Shown: piece by piece, positions 39,765 to 49,028 of the stretch
Numbering within the stretch: the stretch's first letter is position 1
How the letters are laid out: every line of letters begins with the position of its first letter
The notes under the pieces: generated by a model
Seen by the model: the letters and a program-made list of their open reading frames with translations, nothing else
Told to the model about the DNA's origin: nothing
The model's database searches: none
Made by a program: the position numbers and the translations under genes
Assembly: GCF_001660625.3 (NCBI RefSeq)
Contig: NC_030423.2
Span: 26,078,903-26,142,902, forward strand
Source of the DNA: Ictalurus punctatus
Lineage: Eukaryota; Chordata; Actinopteri; Siluriformes; Ictaluridae
Reading direction: 5' to 3'
DNA length: 64,000 nucleotides

Positions 39765-40395
39765 CTAATAAATTCTCAGTTATGATTGGTCCGATGGTGT
39801 TAATATTCTATAACAGCAGCTCGGACAGTAATTCAAATCAAAGGTTTATATTAATGCACTTGTTCTAATACATTCTTGTTTCTATAGTGACAGCCCATTC
39901 ACAGGACTCCATACAAACTAACCCGAATAAAAACTGGATTAAAAGCATGTTATTTAACAAAGAAAAATCTAGACTTGTTTATATGGTGAAGCTTTCTGTA
40001 AATAGATGTTTATTAAACGTCTTCATAACATTTATGGAAGGAGTCTCCAGTGTCAGGGCTTTGTAACAGTTTGACATCACAGGAAAGTCTCCAGGACAGA
40101 GGATGCTGCATTTGTTGGATTTTTTTGGACTGCTTTATGGTCTTATTAACTTCAAGACAGAGAAACAAAGGTTTGCAGCTGCTGGAACATAAGTGAGAAC
40201 AGGATGGAACTTTTCTCATAGATGTCCCGCAGCATTAAACGTAAGTCTAAAGGGATATGGCATTAAAAGAATTATTAATAGTTACATGAAAATAATCAAC
40301 TTTAGGATGATAAAAGGAGTTCTACTTCACATCAGTCTGCATCACACCACCCCATTGTTAATTATTTTCCTATAACAGCACACTATGCTATGTTT
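39765..40395 (+). repeat. MITE-like dispersed repeat, longest copy
   Basis: CAGTTATGATTGGTCCGATGG and CAGCAGCTCGGACAGTAATT start it, and CACATCAGTCTGCATCACACC lies near the end. Related pieces occur at 129, 5121, 7060, 38085 and 60640. Confidence 0.5.
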
Positions 40396-40462
40396 TATTC
40401 CTTCCCTACACACTTATTCCTATTAGATTATTAAATATATCAGAAAGTCCATTTTTACTTTT

Positions 40463-41209
40463 TAAAGTGCCCTGTGCTAAGATCAGCACCCTTGGTAAAT
40501 ATGAGCAAAGAAGTCTGTGAAAAATTGTCTTTATTATTGAACCTTTTGATCTTTTGTTAAATAAATTCCCAAAAATACTCTCTAGTGTCTGGAAGACTGA
40601 AGACGCTCGAGTTTGTTTTTGGATGAGAGTAGAAGCTTTTTTCTTGAAACCCTTCCAAACAACTTGTGGTGATGTCGGTGACTTCAGATTGTAGTTCTGG
40701 AGACTTTCTGACCCCATGACACAACTAACTTCTGCAGTTCTCCAGCTGTGATCCTTGGAGATTTTTTATCCACTCGAACCGTCCTCTTCACAGTGCGTTG
40801 AGACGATACAGACACACGTCCAATTCCATCTTGATTCAGAACATTTCCAGTTGACTGGAACTTCTTAATTATTCGCCCTTATGGTGTAAATGGACATTTT
40901 CAATGCTTGTGCTATTTTCTTGTAGCCACGCCCCTTTTTGTGAAGCTCAACAACCTTTTGCCGCACATCACAGCTATATTCCTTGGTCTTACCCATCGTT
41001 ATGAATGACTAACGGAATTTGGCCTGTGTGTTACCTCATATTTATATCCCTGTGAAAAGTCAAATATCAATGGGAATATACTTCAAATATATTTTTCTTA
41101 TATGAATTTTATGAACAAAAGATCAAAAGGTCCAACAATAAAGACAACTTTTCACAGCCTTCTGTGCTCATATTGACCAAGGGTGCCAATATTAATGCAG
41201 CGCACTGTA
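40463..41209 (-). mobile_element. Tc1-like element with ~90-bp terminal inverted repeats
   Basis: Left TAAAGTGCCCTGTGCTAAG and right CCAATATTAATGCAGCGCAC are inverted partners; the subterminal GATCAAAAGGT and AATAAAGACAA pair as well. TA flanks both ends. On minus, a start at 40996 gives MGKTKEYSCDVRQKVVEL, HKKGRGYKKIAQALKMS and a stop at 40865. Later frames keep a KSPRITAGELQK-like piece, and the DDE catalytic region is deleted. Confidence 0.85.
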
Positions 41210-41756
41210 TGTGTTAGAGGCGTAATCAGCAATTCTAAGAAATCAACAGAAGCTAGCTTTTTCAAAGCCACACCAGCACCAAAACACATTCACTCACTGC
41301 ATGGGCTAGAACTCTTGAATTTTAATGCAAGAGACCAAGGTTTCTTCTTCGTTTCTTCTCTGGACTTTTATTGAAGCTGCCAGAATGTAAAGAACAAAGT
41401 ACTAAAATTATTTTTGACTCAACTGACTCCATCTTTAAAGCAGCTGTTTAAAGGAAGGGGAAAAAAAATAATCCAATGGGCATATAGCTAACTAAATGAT
41501 CATCTATTTGACCTGATGCTTCGTCAATGCTAGTGTCAATGTCTCAAACATTAATTAATGGAATTAAATAAACAGAATCATATTTTCCAAAATATCGAAG
41601 TAATAATATGGTCAGAAGTGTGATATTCTATTTATATGGTGATTTACCAGTGATTAAGGTTTAAAGAATGACGTTCACACATTTTAATTGTGAATTTTAA
41701 GTTTCTGTTATCACATATGTTATAGCTCACATACGTTATATATCATACATGTTATA

Positions 41757-41885
41757 TTGGGGGTGGCTTGGAGGTTAAGGCTCTGGGTTACTGATCGGAA
41801 GGTCAGGGGTTCAATCCCCAGCAATGCCAGGCCGCCACTGGCGATGATCTGGGATGGTTCTGCTGCCATTGATGCCATTTCCAGC
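41757..41885 (+). repeat. tRNA-derived SINE fragment, second family
   Basis: GGAGGTTAAGGCTCTGGG and GGTTCAATCCCCAGC look like A and B boxes of a tRNA-like head, followed by GCCAGGCCGCCACTGG. It does not fold as a complete tRNA. Confidence 0.65.
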
Positions 41886-41889
41886 CTGG

Positions 41890-42395
41890 ACTAAATTCAG
41901 CCTCGACTAAAATAATATAGAAAAGACAGAAGCTTCAGCAGGCTATTGATCCAGAACATGGTTCAGAATCAGAGGGATCAAAATATCTTTCTGCATCTTG
42001 GGATTGACGGAAGAACAAAACACAGGGCTGTCTCACGCCTCGCACATACGTATCGAGTGGATCGAGGAAAGAGTCCGTTCACAAGCGCACACAATAATAT
42101 GCTGCTATAAGTGTGTTACAGGAAATCACTGCTATTACTGCTAATATTCTTGCCAAAGCTGGTCTACCAATTACTACGGAAAATATTTTGCAAATGTCTG
42201 CATATTTCTGAAATGTTCAGCTGGATACTAGAATTGCAGTGCTTAAAGACCTTATTTGCTTCAAAAACAAGCACTTGTTTGACATTTTTGCTAAATTAGT
42301 TTGGGGGTGCACTCAATCTCAATCAAACCCAAATCAATCCCAAGTAATCTGTAAGACGTTGCTTAGTTCTTTAGAACATTAATGTGATGTGGAAA
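41890..42395. other. Intergenic, no gene recognised
   Basis: Unique AT-rich sequence; the short open frame at 42111-42299 has no support. Confidence 0.5.
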
Positions 42396-42399
42396 AAAT

Positions 42400-42625
42400 A
42401 GCATATACCTGTTCGATTCCCAGCCCGCAGGAGTCCACATACCGAAGAGTCCTTGGGCAAGTCACTGAACCCCAAATTGCTTGCTCCCGATGGCAAGCTA
42501 GCACCATGCATGGCAGCTCTGCTACCATTGGTGTGTGTGTGTGTGTGTGTGTGAATGGGTGAATGAGACTCAATGTAAACGCGCTTTGGATAAAAGCGCT
42601 ATATAAGTGCACCATTTACCATTCT
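42400..42625 (+). repeat. tRNA-derived SINE, third family
   Basis: It starts in a B-box GTTCGATTCCCAGC and continues CCTTGGGCAAGTCACTGAAC. A TG run follows, and it ends CTTTGGATAAAAGCGCTATA. The final part resembles an L2-type tail. Confidence 0.75.
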
Positions 42626-42639
42626 GTGATTTTAGATAC

Positions 42640-43640
42640 AGTGAATTACATAATGCTGTATTCGATTCAGACTCAACTGGGATCTCCAGCTAGGGAAGAA
42701 AGAAAAAAAACCCCACATCCATTAAATCAGAATTCCTACCCTAGAAGTCTGGAAGGTCTCCTCGACACCAACTTAAAGCACGTAAACAGTAAACACAGTA
42801 GCGCTTCTTTATTTTTAAATCAATTATACTGTAAAGGATATAGCAGTATTCGCATTAACATGTCGACATATCCTCCGGCTGGATCGTCGCTAACAAAAGA
42901 TGAACACGGAGGCGTCCTTTGCGTCTTAATTTCAAAAATGAGATCATTTTCGAGTAAGAGTTAGGAAATAATTCCCATTTCCGAATTAAGTTGAATGCAG
43001 CGCAAGTATACCCCGCCCCCCACCGGAACCAATTGGTTGCTACACTGAATAACATCCTCCTTAACTAGTCACTGACTTTTGGTAGATGGCCTCCTCTACG
43101 CAATAATAGATTTAATAGTCATGTGACACGAGATCACGTGATACATTAATCACACAAGTGGACGCCATTCAACTAATTACGTGACGTCTGATGATAACTG
43201 ATTTAAGGGGTTTCATAGCAAGAGGGCAAATACTTATGCACTCACAAATTTGTAAATAATAGTGCTATATTGCTTCCCCCCCACTTCAAATGTGTAGTTT
43301 ATTTTGTGTACATTTGTGATATATAATCCCAATCAAGTCCACAGGAAAAGGGTTATACTCGTGCAGTAGAACTCACCTTCACACATCCATCAGTGAAGAA
43401 GGGAAGATACCGTTCCAGAAGCAGAGCAAGTAGGCATCAGTGTCTTTTTATTCATTCTGACAGATGTGTCAGTTTAGAAAAACGATACACATTTCAAGTT
43501 AATTCCATGTCTCATCTTGTGCAAACATTATACGGCGTCATTTATTTAAAGTAACAATTTTCCAAAGAGAACGCGTTGACTGGCTGGGGGGGAAGAAGAA
43601 GAAAAAAAAAAAAAAAAAAAAAAAAAAGAACGAAAAGGTG
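42640..43640. other. Between rapgef2 3' end and the SINE; old Tc1 scrap
   Basis: GGGCAAATACTTATGCACTC near 43225 resembles the 3' part of Tc1-like elements, but the piece is too short to classify. No gene is supported. Confidence 0.4.
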
Positions 43641-43676
43641 CATTTGAAACCTACAAGTCGATTTCTTTTTCTCGCA

Positions 43677-43682
43677 TTTATT
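43677..43682 (-). terminator. Candidate distal poly(A) signal AATAAA
   Basis: AATAAA lies on the minus strand in the context GTAATCAATAAATGCGAG. A strongly T-rich tract (43597-43627 read on minus) follows about 50 nt downstream, as expected for a downstream element. Other AATAAA copies occur at 43546-43541 and 43452-43447. Confidence 0.5.
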
Positions 43683-43759
43683 GATTACCAGCTTCGTATA
43701 AACTGGATGTTGAGGCATAAACATAGTACATTTCTACAGTTCAACAAAAATATAACCAA

Positions 43760-43767
43760 TATTTACA
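43760..43767 (-). promoter_or_regulatory. Pumilio-type element in 3' UTR
   Basis: TGTAAATA on the minus strand fits the Pumilio recognition element UGUANAUA. It lies about 80 nt before the distal poly(A) signal in the best-looking part of the proposed UTR. Activity is inferred. Confidence 0.4.
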
Positions 43768-44745
43768 ATTATTGTATTAAAAATACAAAAAGAAAAAAAA
43801 AAAGAAAAAGGAAAAAATAAAATAAAATAAAAAAAAAAAATAAAAAAAAAATAAAGACAGAAAATAACAACCAATACATACTCCACCAATTGTCTTTGTA
43901 AAAGACGTACAGGTAAAAGTAGTCAAGAATGAGAGAATCTTCACCAGCTAAATGTACACTTCTCACTTGACATCACACATCGAACAAAGTAGCAGTGCTA
44001 ACTACTACGGTTTATCTTATGCTTGTACAGTTTGTGCAACTTATTTTCTCGACAGAGGACTCCACTCGGCTCGGCGGAAAAAGCATGACTAGTTTCAAAA
44101 ATTCAAACGGAGGTGAATGATTTATAGAACCACTGTGTTACAAATGTGATCATTCTTTTTAAAATTTTTTTTTTTTTTTAAATTTATTATTATTATTTTT
44201 TTTTAAACGACGGCAACCATTACAAAAAAAACAAAGGAAAACTTACAGCAAGAAGAGAAAGAAATGTTGACGTGAGAATATTACAGGGTACAGTGGAAAA
44301 CACTGCGATCTCCCCCCTCCCCACCCCCCCCCTCAAAGAATATCAGTCCTAAACTACTGATCAATGTGATCAGCTTAACTCAGTGATTTAAAATAAACGA
44401 TAAAAGTGACTTCTCACCGCCCGAGCTCTACTCAGCTTGGCGGCCTTCGGCTTGGTTAACTCGTTCCTTCACCACCGGAGTCTCAGAAGCATGTTTCTAA
44501 AAAGTTCTTGTGAGCTCTGATCCAGATCCCGTCTTTATGGGCAGGTTTGCATCTTCATAAAGCCTACGTAGCACCTCGAAAACCGCAATATGTTCGCATC
44601 AGAATGGAAGTAGCACCCAGTCAAGTGTGGACTTCACTGGCTGAACAGGCATTTGTCTTGATGGTTGTCTCTACATAGCACAGTAATAGGTAGTTGTGAG
44701 AAGTTATGGTTTGGAGCGACAAGTCACCCACGGTATACTCTCTAC

Positions 44746-44748
<3 letters not shown>

Positions 44749-44790
<42 letters not shown>
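44749..44790. repeat. (TA)n microsatellite
   Basis: An uninterrupted run of about 20 TA units lies in the proposed 3' UTR. Confidence 0.95.
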
Positions 44791-44794
<4 letters not shown>

Positions 44795-45164
44795 CCGGTT
44801 GACAATAGATTTATTTTGAGTAGTGAAACATGTTTGCTTAGAGACTTACGAGGGATTTGCCTTTTAAAAATGGTCCAATCAATTCCAGAATGGTTTCTGC
44901 CTATAGTCCACTCATGGCATTTCAACCGTGTGAAAAAAATGACAATTGAATACCTAATAAAACTCGGGAAAATATGAAACATGATCATTTGCGGATCAAT
45001 GAGAATGCACTCAAGTGCCATTAGAGACTGGTGTTAGCTTTGTTCCCAACAAAAATTCAAACGAACCATTGGATAAAAATATGGTCAGGCTTTCCTTCAA
45101 GTGGGTTCCAGGGGGAAAAACATGCCCTTAGTTTACAATTACCAGGTGTAACCTGCATCCTCAA

Positions 45165-46600
45165 TAAATGGGAATGAGCTGGATGGTGTCAAGTGCCAGT
45201 GGTGAAACAAAGATCTTGCCTTCCATCCAAATGGGTGGGATAGTGAAAAGAAAAAAGGCCAGGGCTACTGTGGATTATAACACTCTTATGGCCTCACAAA
45301 CCACCAATTTCTTTTGGAATTCTTGGAACGGGAATGAGCTGGATAGATCAAGCACCAGTGTTGAAACAAAGGTCTTGACTTCCTTCCAATGGGTGGGTGG
45401 GATGGTGCAGGGGAGAACATCTATTTCCAGCACTACTGTAGCCTAATAACAAGCTTATAACCTCACAACCACCCAAATATATCTTGTAATAGGAGTGAGC
45501 TGACTAGGTCAAGCACAAGTGGAGCTTGGTGTCAACAAAAGGTCTGGCTTTCCCTCCAAAGGTGATGGAATGGGGCCAGAATTAAAACTCTAAACTACGC
45601 CTAGCTCCAGATGCCAATCTTTTAACCTCACATTCTTGAAAAATTCCAAAGAATTTTAGGAAGTCGGCTGGAGGCACATGGTGCCAGTGAAGACTTTAGT
45701 CAAATGGTCCCTCCGTTTACACAGGACCGGAAACAAAAGTCTCGTTATCTCCCCGAGACTGTGGAATAGGTCATGAACAAAAACCCTCGATTGGAAAGAA
45801 AAACTTCGCCTCTAGATTACTGCAAGCGGTGACTCGAGCAACCCTGTACCCTAACAAAACTGTACAGAATTATAGAAATGGGAGGGAGCTGGCGGGGATT
45901 CAAGTAAGTCAGGGGAACTCAGTCAAGTCTACTCACTTCATTTACACAGGACTGAAACAAAGCTCTTGCCTTGTGCATGCAATGGGCCAAGAACAAAAAC
46001 TCTAAGCTAAGACTTACCCCTGAATTACTGCCGCCAGCGACTGGAGTCACTTCAGCTCCTACGTTTGAAAAATTTCCTTTGCTCTTTACATAAGGCATGT
46101 AACGTACATCTTGCCTTCTCACTAAAAAGGAAATGGGGCAGGAACAAAAATAAATAAATACAATATACAGTATGTCTTTGGGGTTCCTGCACAAAGCTAC
46201 TGAAGTGTCCAGGTAAATTCAGAGACTCAAAATTGGCAAAGAATACTAGAGTGTTCCTGGAGTCAAGAACCAGTGGAGCTTGGTATCAACTCCGAGCCAT
46301 GATTTTCCACAAAATGGGTCTATTGGCCATGAATGAAAACTCAGAATGAAAACTAAGATTTATTAAAATCTTGCCTTTGGAATCCTGGTCTTATCTACTG
46401 TAGCGGTTTCATCACCTCACATCCTTCAAAAAAAAAAAACTGTAAAGAACTCTAGGGGTTCGGTTGGAGTCAAGCACCAGAGGAGTTTGGTGTCAACTCT
46501 ACAATTCCCTACAAGTGACAGCAGTGGTTGGGATGGGGAATGAAGGAATAAAAACCCTATAAACTGAGACGTTAACAATCTCAATCTCCTGTAGACTACC
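45165..46600 (-). repeat. Degenerate tandem repeat of ~160-220 bp within the 3' UTR
   Basis: Seven or eight diverged units can be aligned on plus-strand anchors: a GAGCTGG/GTCGGCTGGA start, AGTCAAGCACCAGTGGAG, GAAACAAAGGTCTTG, CCAATGGGTGG, GGAACAAAAACTCTAA and CCTCACATCCTTGAAAA. Starts lie near 45177, 45335, 45496, 45663, 45886, 46253 and 46458, so spacing is 158-223 with one probable double unit. Divergence suggests an old local amplification. I recognise no known repeat family. Confidence 0.7.
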
Positions 46601-47332
46601 TTCCACCGATTACCTTCTGAGCTCCAAGCAGCTCTCTGATTTCCTAGTTTTGGTTATACTCAAATCATGTAGCAGAACCCACCGACCATGTGTCATGGTT
46701 CCTGATGAGTTTAGCCCTCAGTTTGGCCCTGCCTTTTCCCTCGACGTTTACAGAAGTCCACAAGTCTGAGATCTCTCCATTTACACAGCACCCTAGGGAT
46801 TGAAGCAGGGCGCTACGTAGGTAGTGAAAGGTTTTAGGACGCACCGAAACGCAGAGTCACGCCAGCGTGCTTCACTTCCTCCTTGCTGTGTGTATCTCCA
46901 GTTCTCCAACATCGCCCAACCTCGAAAGCTCGATTAATACTGCAACAGTGACACGCACGTTGTACAAGATGAGCGCCGATTCCCATAGAAAGAGTCTCTG
47001 TTTGAGGGTTGAGTGTTTTTCTCCCCTACATGTTCTCATTTTCACCATGTAGAATGTGTGTGCTCCAGAAGAGATGATGAAGTCTGAGAAGGTCATGTGC
47101 ATTTCGTTCTTAGAAAACATACTTAGAAAGTGCAGACGAGGAAAAACGATTTGGTGAGGATGTGTGAGGAAGGGAGGAAATGTGTGAAACCGGTGACTGG
47201 CAACGGCAGTCTTGTTTTTGTGTGAATGTCGCACCGCTGTGTGTTCATTTTGAATTCAGGTTCGAGTTCTTCTTCTTGTTGTTGTTTACTACTTTAAGCG
47301 AAATAATTCGATTTTTCCAAAGTGCCAGGTAA

Positions 47333-47338
47333 TTTATT
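47333..47338 (-). terminator. Candidate proximal poly(A) signal AATAAA
   Basis: AATAAA occurs about 235 nt after the rapgef2 stop codon on the minus strand, in the context GAATAAATTACC. It could define a short 3' UTR isoform that would leave out the tandem repeat farther on. Confidence 0.35.
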
Positions 47339-47569
47339 CGTTTCGAACGTTCTCTTCCTTTCTTCACAGTATTTTAGCATGCAGGGTGATAAAAACCCCT
47401 CATGACGCTTTAAGGCAGAGAAGGGAGATGAATCCACCAATCAGGAGAGAGACAGGCAGTGGCATCGAGGTGATGATTGGTTGCTCAGGCTGGCTGTCTG
47501 CCTTTAACGGGCCTCTCAGGCCTTCAGTTACTGCAGCGAGAGCCGAACAATAAGGAAAGTGTCGTCTGT

Positions 47570-47595
47570 TCACACAGCGGACACCTGCTCATCCT
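47570..47595 (-). CDS. rapgef2: rapgef2 exon 15: last coding exon, EDEQVSAV-stop
   Basis: Only 26 coding nt lie here: two bases complete a Glu codon, then DEQVSAV and TGA. It follows a CTCCAG acceptor and fits the phase 1 donor at 50565. The final residues are the same as in mammalian RAPGEF2, whose C-terminal -SAV is a type I PDZ ligand bound by MAGI-type scaffolds. The exon continues as 3' UTR. It lies almost 3 kb from exon 14. Confidence 0.93.
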
Positions 47596-48997
47596 CTGGA
47601 GGAAGGAAGAGAAGCCGGGTTAGACTCCGCCCCTCAAATCAGACAAGCATGCACGTAAATACAGCCGAGTTCAAATGTCTGATTCCACTACCAACAACTG
47701 TTTTGTCAGTTATAAATCACGAATATAGTTCCCAGAGAGTAATAGGGACGATAGCGCATATCAAAGAGGAATGTATGGTTAAGCTAATATCAGGTGTTAA
47801 TCATTAAGAGACTATAGTTAGCACTCAAGCTATGTCTCAAATGGTGTACACGACATACTTCATACTTTTAGTGCGACTAGTGTGTTCACAATGGGATATT
47901 TAGTGAGTTGTATGCAATTAATACTTCAATTTGTAGACCATGGACTCTTTATCTACAAGGGGCATAACCGTAAGTTTCAACCTAGACACTCAAAGCGCTT
48001 TACATCGTATGGGGGGAACTCCTCAGCCACCACTAGTGTGTAGCATCCACCTGGATGATGTGACGGCAGCCATATTGCGCCAGAACGCCCACCACACACC
48101 AGCTATTAGTGGAGAGGAGAGGGTGATGTAGCTTATTCTGAGATGAGGATTATTAGTTGGTCATAATGGAGAAGGGCCAATGGGGGAATTTCACAAGGCT
48201 GAAGGAGGTCAAGAACATGGGTACTATGTAGTAATTTGACATTTGTGCTTAATGTTAGTGTTCAATCTGAGACAGTACTGACCTATTTTTAAAAACCCTA
48301 CTGCTAGAGTACATACCATGCCTCCTCGCCCGAGGTCACTAATGCTCTCGAGGCTGAATGGGCAGAAATCCCAACAGCCACGCTCCGAAATCTAGTGGAA
48401 AGCCTTCCCAAAAGAGTGGAGGTTATTATAACTGCAGAGAGGGGACTAACTTTGGAATGGGATGTTTAACAAGAACATATGGGTGTAACGATTAGGTGTC
48501 CACATACTTTTGCCCATAGTGTATAGTATGTAGCGCATCTAACAGTTTACAGTAAGATGCAGCTTGTGTTAGGGGTCAGCTCTATGTTGTGGAAGAGGAG
48601 GAGCCGTCAGATTCACCCACAATTTTATTAAACTGGCTAACGAACAAATGGAAAAAGTAAACAAGGGTCAAGCATTTTTTTTTTTTTTGGTTAATACGGT
48701 CAATGTGGCGAGTCATATTTCTAATTTGTTTTTTTCTATTTAGAGCAAAATGTTGGTATTTGATGTGAGATTGAAATTTAACTTTTTTTTTTTTGTTTTT
48801 TTTTAAATACTTGGTACATAGTCCACCATTTGAGACACAAATGGCTAGTCTCAATTTAAAATAAATAAATAAATAAATAAATAAAAAGGCATGAGGTCAT
48901 TCATTTAGTTTGTGATAGTGTTTCTATGACGAATGATGCTTAAACAGTTTTTTGGTAGTGGCTTGGACTACATGAATGTATTCTTCATACACACACT

Positions 48998-49028
<31 letters not shown>

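Larger units (their letters stand above)
43597..43860. repeat. A-rich low-complexity tracts
   Basis: A-runs at 43597-43627 and 43790-43855 (read as T-runs on the gene strand) flank the candidate poly(A) site. They are simple sequence and hold no ORF of interest. Confidence 0.8.
43655..47569 (-). other. rapgef2: Probable rapgef2 3' UTR (about 3.9 kb)
   Basis: There is no other gene signal between the stop codon and 43.65 kb. The far end reads, on the minus strand, like a classic 3' UTR end: TTGTAAATATTGG, then about 70 nt on TCAATAAATGCG, then a T-rich tract. A nearer AATAAA at 47338-47333 could give a 240-nt short form. The UTR as proposed includes a TA microsatellite (44749-44790) and a degenerate tandem repeat (45165-46600). 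Only transcript data can fix the end. Confidence 0.55.

Noticed and set aside
39084..39868. Open frames of over 200 codons on both strands
   Set aside because: They are translations of TA/CA/TG dinucleotide repeats (YIYI, THTH patterns) in every frame, not genes.
41757..41830. Possible tRNA gene (A and B boxes)
   Set aside because: No complete cloverleaf or acceptor pairing; it is the head of a tRNA-derived SINE.
43080..43380. Tc1 element
   Set aside because: Only a short GGGCAAATACTTATGCAC-like piece matches; no ends or coding parts were found.
46872..47234. 120-codon open frame, minus strand
   Set aside because: It lies in the proposed rapgef2 3' UTR and has no recognisable domain.
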